From the IMG/VR virus record IMGVR_UViG_3300046724_000350, positions 1 through 26,056 of that record: DNA of 26,056 bases, one strand, 5' to 3'. Shown here in pieces: positions 13,254-17,797 of this stretch. The notes under the pieces were generated by a model. It saw only the letters and a list, made by a program, of their open reading frames with translations, made no database searches and was not told the origin of the DNA. Numbering within the stretch: position 1 is the stretch's first letter; each line of letters starts with the position of its first letter. Source of the stretch: a virus. A program made the position numbers and the translations under genes.

Positions 13254-13519
13254 CAGGACGCCTGCGCGGGCAGCGGGGCGATGAGCGCGGCGACTTCCTC
13301 GCCGACGATCCTGGCAACGGGAACGCCGAGATGGCTGGCGATGGCCTGGCAGTGGTCGAGGCGGGGGCGTCGCTCGCCGCGCTCGATGTGCCGGATGTGC
13401 CCCGCGGTCACGCCGATCGCCTGGCCCAGCTCATCAGAGGTGAGGCCACGGGATTCGCGCAGCATGCGGATGATGTGGCCCGCTGCGCTCTCCCAGTCGT
13501 GCGATGGGGTTTCTGGCAT
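13253..13519 (-). CDS. XRE-family regulator, Cro-like position
   Basis: An 88-residue protein. Residues about 12-65 (AAGHIIRMLRESRGLTSDEL, then GVTAGHIRHIERGERRP) form a full XRE helix-turn-helix. A short helical tail (ARIVGEEVAALIAP) could dimerise. It heads the leftward early operon and diverges from a second XRE gene. ATG 13519 is chosen because a TTGCGC-N17-TACCGT promoter ends seven bases before it, so the message would start at the ATG. A longer start would lie inside the operator repeats. By position it resembles lambda Cro; which of the pair maintains lysogeny is inferred. Confidence 0.8.
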   Translation of the reverse strand: MPETPSHDWESAAGHIIRMLRESRGLTSDELGQAIGVTAGHIRHIERGERRPRLDHCQAIASHLGVPVARIVGEEVAALIAPLPAQAS

Positions 13520-13526
13520 GAGTGAG

Positions 13527-13555
13527 ACGGTACTCCGCGATACTTCGCAGCGCAA
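13527..13555 (-). promoter_or_regulatory. Leftward early promoter (leaderless)
   Basis: On the minus strand, TTGCGC is separated by 17 bases from TACCGT. The -10 ends seven bases before ATG 13519, so transcription would start at the first codon. One copy of the operator-like repeat lies in the spacer between -35 and -10. Confidence 0.55.
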
Positions 13556-13630
13556 GCTTAATCCTCGCGATACTTCAAATCACTTCAGATCGCTAGTCAT
13601 ATGCGATCCGTGCCGATACAATCCGATACA
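13536..13630. promoter_or_regulatory. Operator region with four CGATAC repeats
   Basis: Two exact 11-base copies of CGCGATACTTC start 30 bases apart (13536 and 13566). Two copies of CCGATACA start ten bases apart (13613 and 13623). All four have the same orientation and share CGATAC. The spacings are near whole helical turns, as for cooperatively bound repressor dimers. One copy lies within the leftward promoter and two cover the -10 and start of the rightward one. Confidence 0.72.
13594..13622 (+). promoter_or_regulatory. Rightward repressor promoter (leaderless)
   Basis: TAGTCA is followed after 17 bases by TACAAT, five of six matches to the consensus -10. The -10 ends seven bases before ATG 13630, so the message would begin with the start codon. 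The third repeat overlaps the -10 and the fourth the start site, so binding there would autoregulate the gene. Confidence 0.6.
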
Positions 13631-14082
13631 TGTCAGACCGGGGAACCCGCGCCCCAGCGCAAGACTGGTACGACCTCGTCATTCAGACGATCGCGCTCAA
13701 GAACATGACGAAGGCGCAGCTAGCGAGCCGCTCGGGCGTCTCGCGCGCCACCATTGACCGGTGGGGGAAGGGCGCGAGCCGCCCGGCTCAGGCCGCCTCC
13801 GTCAATGCCGTCGCCGACGTCCTCGGCATCCCCCGCGAGCGCGCATTGCGCCTGGCCGGGGTCATTGCCGCCGACCCGGCGGAGCCCGAGCGCTCCCCGC
13901 CGCGCGACGTCATTGACGAGGCGTTCGGTGATAAGGCCGGCGACTTCCGCGAGGCGGTGCGCCGCATCCACGGCCCCGACGCGGACCGCAAGCTCAGGCT
14001 CGTGGAAGAGGCCCTGAGTCAGCCGCCCGCCGCAGATGACGCCGCTCCCGGCACGCCTGCCGCTCGGCCAGCTCCGCGATGA
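13630..14082 (+). CDS. XRE-family repressor, CI-like position
   Basis: A 150-residue protein. Residues about 12-70 (WYDLVIQTIALKNMTKAQLA, then SGVSRATIDRWGKGASRP and AVADVLGIPRERAL) are an XRE-type helix-turn-helix domain. The C-terminal 80 residues (VIDEAFGDKAGDFREAVRRI onward) are helical and charged; there is no peptidase Ser/Lys pair, so no LexA/CI-type self-cleavage domain. Induction, if it occurs, must use another route. It diverges from the Cro-like gene and is followed by the integrase region, the usual place for a lysogeny repressor. The gene's last 89 bases overlap the 3' end of an opposite-strand gene. Confidence 0.78.
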   Translation: MSDRGTRAPAQDWYDLVIQTIALKNMTKAQLASRSGVSRATIDRWGKGASRPAQAASVNAVADVLGIPRERALRLAGVIAADPAEPERSPPRDVIDEAFGDKAGDFREAVRRIHGPDADRKLRLVEEALSQPPAADDAAPGTPAARPAPR

Positions 14083-14299
14083 CCCGCGCGTACACCTCAT
14101 CGCCCTGGCGGCGCAGCCCGAGCGCCAGCCAGCACAGCGCGGCGACGATGGTGACGGTGACCGCCCCGGACCGGTCCGCGGGCATCACCCGCGCAGGCAT
14201 GTCCCCCCACATGTCGGCGGCCGCGCCGCCCCACAGTGCGGCGGAGAAGGCAGTCAGGGCTATCGCCGTGATCTTGAGTGACCTGGTCGCTGTGCGCAC
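13994..14299 (-). CDS. Small two-segment membrane protein
   Basis: A 101-residue protein with two hydrophobic helices, ITAIALTAFSAALWGGAAAD (about 10-29) and VTVTIVAALCWLALGL (about 47-62), and a charged, Arg-rich cytoplasmic-type tail (YARVIAELAERQACRERRH). The start is GTG 14299, with GGGGAGG five bases before it, which rules out a longer upstream reading. It runs opposite to the repressor and shares 89 bases with its 3' end. A small membrane protein expressed from a lysogeny region might act in superinfection exclusion; that is conjecture. Confidence 0.62.
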   Translation of the reverse strand: MRTATRSLKITAIALTAFSAALWGGAAADMWGDMPARVMPADRSGAVTVTIVAALCWLALGLRRQGDEVYARVIAELAERQACRERRHLRRAADSGPLPRA

Positions 14300-14472
14300 G
14301 GGGACCTCCCCAGTCCGTTGTGACGCTGCGCGGGCGATTCTTATGCAATTGCACGGAATCTCTCTAGGACTCGTTAAGCTACTCCCGCTGTCTGCCGTTG
14401 ACAAGGCTTATCCGTTGTTATCCGTTGTTGTCTTTAACCCTCTGAACCGCATCTGTGACAAGGAGCAGCGCC
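14300..14472. promoter_or_regulatory. Intergenic control region before the integrase genes
   Basis: This stretch holds no gene. It contains the palindrome TGCAATTGCA (14344-14353) and a perfect TTGACA (14398-14403) facing the integrase genes; its -10 is weak. An overlapping minus-strand TTGTCA is placed 17 bases from TAGCTT (14376-14381), facing the membrane gene. Two tandem copies of TTATCCGTTG lie at 14408-14427. AAGGAG (14460-14465) serves the next gene. It is one of two places where attP might lie. Confidence 0.5.
14408..14427. repeat. Tandem 10-bp repeat TTATCCGTTG x2
   Basis: Two exact head-to-tail copies followed by a partial third (TTG). The 10-bp period equals about one helical turn. 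It lies just downstream of TTGACA and would overlap the core promoter of the integrase transcript. Confidence 0.75.
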
Positions 14473-14745
14473 ATGACCAGCGACCCCTACTCGCAGCAGC
14501 CGCCCCGGTACCCGCCGCAGCAACCCCCGTCACAGCCGTACCCGGGCCAGTGGTCCCGGCAGCCGCCCGGCTACCAGCCGCCGTACGGCTCCAGCCGCGA
14601 GGCCGTCTCCGTCCGCGGCGAGATGGGCCAGCCGGAGAAGATCGCCTGGGCGGTCGCCGTCATGTGCACGCTCGGCCTGGCGCTCCCGTTCTACCTGGCG
14701 AAGAAGCGGAAGCTGCGCCGCACGACGGTCACCCGCTACCGCTGA
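14473..14745 (+). CDS. Small membrane protein with Pro-rich N-terminus
   Basis: A 90-residue protein. The first 50 residues are Pro/Gln/Tyr rich (PPRYPPQQPPSQPYPGQW) and disordered. One hydrophobic helix, KIAWAVAVMCTLGLALPFYL, follows, then a short, very basic end (AKKRKLRRTTVTRYR). ATG 14473 has AAGGAG seven bases before it, so a start 18 bases earlier is less likely. It is nine bases from the integrase start, so the two are probably transcribed together. A role in integration direction is possible, as recombination directionality factors of serine integrases are diverse small proteins, but a membrane helix argues against it. Confidence 0.68.
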   Translation: MTSDPYSQQPPRYPPQQPPSQPYPGQWSRQPPGYQPPYGSSREAVSVRGEMGQPEKIAWAVAVMCTLGLALPFYLAKKRKLRRTTVTRYR

Positions 14746-14754
14746 GGCCGCCCC

Positions 14755-16140
14755 GTGGAAGACGCCGCCCCGAGGGCCGCGATCTACACCCGCATGTCGT
14801 ACGCGCTGGACGACGACCAGACCAAGGTCGCCGACCAGGAGCGCAGGTGCCGCGAGCTCGCCGCCGCGCGGGATATCGAGGTCGGCCCGGTCTACACCGA
14901 CAACAACCGCTCCGCGTGGCGGCGTGGCCGCAAGCGCCCCGGCTGGGACGCCATGCTGGCCGGCATCGAGGGCGGCCGCATCGCCACTATCGTCACCTAC
15001 CACGGCGACAGGCTGATGAGGCAGCCGCGCGACCTGGAGACCCTCATAGAACTGGCCGAGTCCAAGGGCATCCGGATCCTGTCGGTGGCCGGGACGCGCG
15101 ACCTGGACTCCGCCGATGACCGGTTCATCCTGCGGATCGAGGTGGCCCAGGCGTGCAAGGCGTCCGACGACTCGTCCCGCCGCAAGAAGGCGCAGCTGGA
15201 GCGGTGGCGGGCAGCGGGGCGCACGGTGACCGGCGGCCGCGGCGGCCGGCCGTACGGGTTCGCCACCGACGGGGTGAGCGCGGTCCCGGCCGAGCAGGAC
15301 GTCATCAGGGACGCCGCGCGGCGGGTGCTGGCCGGCCAGTCGGTCACGTCCGCGGCCCGTGAGCTCACCGCCGCGGGGCACCGCACCCCGGCTGGGAACG
15401 CGTGGACGCACGACAGCCTCCGCAAGATGCTCGCCCGGCCGCGGCTGGCCGGGCTGATGCCCGACGGCGAGAGCCGCGCCGCATGGGAGCCGGTGCTGGA
15501 CCGCGAGGAGTGGGAGCGGCTGCGCCTGGCGCTCGACGGCCGCGCGGCCGCCAACCCGAAGGCGACCAGCGCCCGCAGGTGGCTGCTGGCCGGCATCGCC
15601 CGCTGCGGCGCCCCGGGCGCCGACGGCGAGTGCGGCGGCCTGATGCGCTCATCCCGCGCGGGGGACAACAGGCCGGTCTACTCATGCTCGGCCTGCCGCC
15701 GCCTGGACCGGTCCGCCGTCCACCTGGACGCGTACGTGTCCGCGGCGGTCGCGGCCCGGCTCGGCGACGAGGCCAACCCGGTGCCCGCCGTGCCCGCCGT
15801 GCCAGCGCACGCGGCCGAGTGGGCGGCGCTGGGCAGGCAGCGCGCCGAGGTCGACGCCCTCCTCGGCGACTACCGGGCGAGCGCCGGGCGCACGCGGACG
15901 CTGATGCGGCAGCTGGACCAGATCGACGCCCGGATGGCCCAGCTGCGCGAGCAGGCGGGCGCGTCCGAGCGGGAGCGGCTGCTAAGCCAGTACCGCGGCA
16001 CCACGCTGGCGGAGTTCCTGGACCTCCCGCTGGACGTGCGCCGGGCGCTCACCCGGGCTACGGTGAAGGTGACGGTGCTGCCCGCCAGCAGGCGCGGGCC
16101 GGGATTCCGGGAGTGCGATGCCCGCGTGGAGACCGCGTGA
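14755..16140 (+). CDS. int: Large serine integrase
   Basis: A 461-residue site-specific recombinase. The catalytic domain (about 1-150) has R13 and nucleophile S15 in IYTRMSYALDDD, and D85-R86 with R89 in GDRLMRQPRDLE. A recombinase domain (about 165-260) follows. A zinc ribbon has C284, C293, C311 and C314. A coiled-coil segment (about 355-405) is rich in Gln, Leu and Asp. This is the full order of large serine integrases (the phiC31/Bxb1 class), at a normal length. It inserts phage DNA at a host attB by double-strand breaks with a covalent Ser-DNA intermediate. The GTG start has GAGG nearby. Both site and directionality factor are unidentified. Confidence 0.93.
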   Translation: MEDAAPRAAIYTRMSYALDDDQTKVADQERRCRELAAARDIEVGPVYTDNNRSAWRRGRKRPGWDAMLAGIEGGRIATIVTYHGDRLMRQPRDLETLIELAESKGIRILSVAGTRDLDSADDRFILRIEVAQACKASDDSSRRKKAQLERWRAAGRTVTGGRGGRPYGFATDGVSAVPAEQDVIRDAARRVLAGQSVTSAARELTAAGHRTPAGNAWTHDSLRKMLARPRLAGLMPDGESRAAWEPVLDREEWERLRLALDGRAAANPKATSARRWLLAGIARCGAPGADGECGGLMRSSRAGDNRPVYSCSACRRLDRSAVHLDAYVSAAVAARLGDEANPVPAVPAVPAHAAEWAALGRQRAEVDALLGDYRASAGRTRTLMRQLDQIDARMAQLREQAGASERERLLSQYRGTTLAEFLDLPLDVRRALTRATVKVTVLPASRRGPGFRECDARVETA

Positions 16141-16145
16141 CGCTG

Positions 16146-16169
16146 GCGACTTGAGCGGGATCAAGTCGC
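16146..16169. terminator. Perfect 9-bp inverted repeat between convergent genes
   Basis: GCGACTTGA, a six-base loop, then its exact complement. It occupies nearly all of the short gap between the integrase stop and the GntR-type gene's stop, so a two-way terminator is the likely role. Neither side has a T run, which is common in high-GC actinomycetes. An arm of the attP site is the alternative. Confidence 0.6.
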
Positions 16170-16174
16170 GGGAA

Positions 16175-16459
16175 TCACGCGGTCCCCGGCTGCCAGGTCA
16201 CGTAGGTGCCCTTCCCCCGGCGCACCTCCACCATGCCGCCCTCGACGAGCAGCGCGATGCCGGCGCGGACCGTCGTGCGGGACACCCCGTACCAGTCGGC
16301 GAGCGCGGGCTCGGACGGGATCGGCATGTGGAAGGCGAACTCGCCCGTGCGGATGCGGCGCTCCAGGCGGCGCGCGACCACCTGGTACGCGGTGTCGTAG
16401 CCGCGGGGATCGATGGGGTCCTGGTCGCCCTCGGCGGCCCGGCCGGCCTCTTCCGTCAT
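16175..16459 (-). CDS. Minimal GntR-type winged-helix regulator
   Basis: A 94-residue protein. Residues about 21-88 (YDTAYQVVARRLERRIRTGE, MPIPSEPALADWYGVSRTTV and MVEVRRGKGTYV) are a complete GntR winged-helix domain with the SEPxLAxxxGVSRTTV recognition helix. There is no effector domain after it, so it probably acts as a ligand-independent repressor. I chose ATG 16459 because TACGGT ends seven bases earlier and the palindrome GGTGATCACC covers the start; a reading from ATG 16537 would overlap the divergent promoter. It diverges from a four-gene cassette it likely controls. GntR-type regulators with short or no effector domains are common on actinobacterial mobile elements. Confidence 0.78.
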   Translation of the reverse strand: MTEEAGRAAEGDQDPIDPRGYDTAYQVVARRLERRIRTGEFAFHMPIPSEPALADWYGVSRTTVRAGIALLVEGGMVEVRRGKGTYVTWQPGTA

Positions 16460-16517
16460 GGTGATCACCGTAGACAGCATGTGACCAGCATAAACGTTGC
16501 CGTATGTCTCATGCTGG
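16460..16517. promoter_or_regulatory. Candidate GntR operator sequences
   Basis: The perfect palindrome GGTGATCACC (16460-16469) touches the regulator's start. A second inverted repeat, CCAGCAT at 16485-16491 and ATGCTGG at 16511-16517, lies further upstream. On the minus strand, TACGGT ends seven bases before the ATG, so the regulator's own message may be leaderless; no good -35 is visible. Confidence 0.45.
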
Positions 16518-16530
16518 CCGGTGTTGTCTG

Positions 16531-16559
16531 TGGACATCACCAGACCGTGCGGGTACGGT
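16531..16559 (+). promoter_or_regulatory. Promoter of the four-gene plus-strand cassette
   Basis: TGGACA (five of six consensus matches) is separated by 17 bases from TACGGT. Transcription would begin near 16566, giving a leader of about 56 bases that starts with a hairpin. Confidence 0.62.
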
Positions 16560-16567
16560 GGCCGGTA

Positions 16568-16598
16568 GCGCGCCGCTCGCATCTCGCCAGCGGCGCGC
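16568..16598 (+). other. 10-bp hairpin at the 5' end of the cassette mRNA
   Basis: GCGCGCCGCT and its exact complement are separated by 11 bases. It would fold at the extreme 5' end of the transcript and leave GGAGGGG before the first gene free. It may stabilise the mRNA or take part in control. Confidence 0.6.
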
Positions 16599-16621
16599 CC
16601 CGGACCCGGGACGGAGGGGCA

Positions 16622-16858
16622 ATGACAGGACAGCCAGCGGCGACGGCGCCGTTCAGCGACCGCGCGCACGAGGTGACGCCGGTTGAGGGGAGCGCGGTGC
16701 GCACCAAGCCGGGATTCGGGGCGGCGCCGGCGAACCTGCTGCGCGCCGAGGACTACCCGGTTGAGGCGATCGACCAGGCGTGCGGGGAGATCGTGCGGTC
16801 AGAGCACATCCGCGCGGGCTGGACGCACACGGGCCGCCGCCCGGGCGACCCGCGGTAA
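16622..16858 (+). CDS. Unknown 78-residue protein, first gene of the cassette
   Basis: Starts MTGQPAATAPFSDRAHEVTP at an ATG with GGAGGGG a few bases before it. The middle section (RTKPGFGAAPANLLRAEDYP) leads to a helix (VEAIDQACGEIVRSEHIRAG) and a charged end. The protein is soluble and has no recognisable family. It is the only cassette member without a membrane segment that is long enough to fold independently. A strong ribosome site and its own promoter suggest it is well expressed, possibly in the lysogen. Confidence 0.62.
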   Translation: MTGQPAATAPFSDRAHEVTPVEGSAVRTKPGFGAAPANLLRAEDYPVEAIDQACGEIVRSEHIRAGWTHTGRRPGDPR

Positions 16859-16873
16859 CGAAGGAGAAGGATC

Positions 16874-17005
16874 ATGGGCAAGGGAGTTCAGAACGCGCAG
16901 ATGCAGGGATCGCAGCACGGCGCGCCGCAGGGGCAGGAGTGGCCGCACATCCTGATGGCCGAGGGGCCGTCGGCGGCCAACTTCGATGGCCTGGCGCGGA
17001 TCTAG
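16874..17005 (+). CDS. 43-residue peptide gene
   Basis: Starts MGKGVQNAQMQGSQHG, continues through Gln/Gly-rich sequence to WPHILMAEGPSAANF and ends LARI. AAGGAGAAGG lies five bases before the ATG, an unusually strong ribosome site for so short a gene. There is no signal peptide, membrane helix or cysteine. No maturation enzyme is nearby, so there is no basis for calling it a modified peptide. The next gene starts five bases after its stop and contains a very stable hairpin near its start. Confidence 0.55.
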   Translation: MGKGVQNAQMQGSQHGAPQGQEWPHILMAEGPSAANFDGLARI

Positions 17006-17009
17006 CGTG

Positions 17010-17144
17010 ATGCCGGAGCGGCCCGCGGCGGGCTTCCCGCCGCGGGCCCGCCGTATCGCGCGGGGGCTGGCCAGCGTGGCCGTGGTGGTGGCCTTCGCCG
17101 TGGTGACCGCGGTGGCGCTGACGGCGCTGGGGCTGGTGCCGTGA
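17010..17144 (+). CDS. 44-residue single-pass membrane peptide
   Basis: MPERPAAGFPPRARRIARG is a basic, Pro-rich cytoplasmic-type tail, followed by one hydrophobic helix LASVAVVVAFAVVTAVALTA. The start is ATG 17010 or the GTG three bases earlier; no separate ribosome site is visible. Its end overlaps the next start by four bases (GTGA), which supports both being real. A 13-bp hairpin lies inside its first codons and might limit its translation. Confidence 0.5.
   Translation: MPERPAAGFPPRARRIARGLASVAVVVAFAVVTAVALTALGLVP
17020..17048 (+). terminator. Perfect 13-bp hairpin with 3-base loop
   Basis: GGCCCGCGGCGGG, a CTT loop, then the exact complement; all but two of the 26 arm bases are G or C beyond the first pairs. 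It starts 15 bases after the stop of the 43-residue gene and lies inside the next coding sequence. It may be a terminator without a T run, or a structure that blocks ribosome entry to the downstream membrane peptides. Confidence 0.6.
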
Positions 17145-17305
17145 GGGACCGGCTGGTTGACAGGCTGCTGTTCACCGTGTCGATGCTGGCCGCGATCGCG
17201 GTGACCACGGCGGTGATCCTGGCGGTGGTGAGCGCCGTCCGCCCGGTTCACGGGCGCCTGGTCGTGCGCCCGGCGGCCACCGCGTCACAAATTCCCGGCG
17301 GCTAG
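17141..17305 (+). CDS. 54-residue single-pass membrane peptide
   Basis: Starts MRDRLVDRLLFTVSMLAAIA at a GTG in a four-base overlap with the previous gene. One membrane helix (FTVSMLAAIAVTTAVILAVV) is followed by a basic, soluble end (VHGRLVVRPAATASQIPGG). The last 21 bases overlap the 3' end of the opposite-strand membrane gene. With the preceding gene it forms a pair of tiny coupled membrane proteins, a layout seen in superinfection-exclusion or holin/antiholin pairs; there is no direct proof of either. Confidence 0.52.
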   Translation: MRDRLVDRLLFTVSMLAAIAVTTAVILAVVSAVRPVHGRLVVRPAATASQIPGG

Positions 17306-17512
17306 CCTGCGCTCATGGTCACTGACCTTGCCGTCCAGCTTCACCAGCTGCGCCGTCAGGTCCTGCACCGCCCGCGTGTTGTCCCGGACGGCCGTGGTCT
17401 GCTCGGCGTCCTGCTGCCACTTCTTGCGCATCCCCCGCAGGATCTGGTTAGCCGCCAGCACGCACCCCAGCAGGGTGCCGCAGCTGGACAGGATCACCAC
17501 GAGCAGGTTCAC
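17285..17512 (-). CDS. Small membrane-anchored coiled-coil protein
   Basis: A 75-residue protein. The N-terminal helix MNLLVVILSSCGTLLGCVLA is hydrophobic. A charged helical part follows (RGMRKKWQQDAEQTTAVRD), then a heptad-like end (VQDLTAQLVKLDGKVSDHER). One membrane anchor plus a coiled coil resembles the small proteins often found after phage tail genes, some of which are holin accessories. GTG follows the upstream stop directly (TGAGTG). It is the last gene of the tail operon in this window. A holin role is possible; an anchor for virion or lysis partners is equally so. Confidence 0.62.
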   Translation of the reverse strand: MNLLVVILSSCGTLLGCVLAANQILRGMRKKWQQDAEQTTAVRDNTRAVQDLTAQLVKLDGKVSDHERRLAAGNL

Positions 17513-17782
17513 TCAGCAGCCGTCCTCATCGGCCCACAGCCGCAGCCCGAGGTACAGCTTGTAGTACTGCTCGCGGGACGGGTTGGCCGCCGGGTCCGCC
17601 GGGGGCCGCACCGGGGTCACGGTCAGCGCCTCCAGCGCCGAGCAGGCATGCCGGGCGTAGCTGGCCACGTACCAGGTGGCGTACCCGATCGGGATGCCGA
17701 CCGACAGCGCGAAGCACGCCACGAACGCCGCGACCCACAACCGCACCCGCGGCGGCCGGCCTGCCGCCTCATCCTCGCCCAT
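17513..17782 (-). CDS. Small single-pass membrane protein
   Basis: An 89-residue protein. A short charged N-terminus (GEDEAAGRPPRVRL) precedes one hydrophobic helix, WVAAFVACFALSVGIPIGYA, extending into WYVASYARHAC. The C-terminal half is soluble (PADPAANPSREQYYKLYLG). GAAGGTG lies at good spacing before the ATG. It follows the minor tail gene in the usual place for lysis-region genes, but its family is not recognised. Confidence 0.62.
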   Translation of the reverse strand: MGEDEAAGRPPRVRLWVAAFVACFALSVGIPIGYATWYVASYARHACSALEALTVTPVRPPADPAANPSREQYYKLYLGLRLWADEDGC

Positions 17783-17797
17783 CGCGGCACCTTCCTC

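Noticed and set aside
13520-13555. Longer start for the Cro-like gene
   Set aside because: The extra 12 residues are encoded by the operator and promoter elements; the leaderless model explains ATG 13519 better.
14079-15119. Plus-strand open frame overlapping the integrase start
   Set aside because: It is in another frame than the integrase and its neighbour, both of which have recognisable sequence; the product becomes Arg/Pro repeats.
14530-15411. Minus-strand open frame of 293 codons
   Set aside because: Antisense to the integrase catalytic domain; no family resemblance and no ribosome site.
16118-16621. N-terminal extension of the first cassette gene
   Set aside because: It would run through the integrase end, the GntR-type gene and the promoter; ATG 16622 has an excellent GGAGGGG site.
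16460-16669. Longer starts for the GntR-type gene (for example ATG 16537)
   Set aside because: They place coding sequence over the divergent promoter and operators, lack ribosome sites, and add no conserved sequence before the winged helix.
14755-17305. Actinomycete conjugative element (AICE) such as pSAM2
   Set aside because: A GntR-type regulator and integrase are present, but there is no FtsK-like transfer protein or RepSA-type gene, and the flanks are phage tail and phage replication genes.
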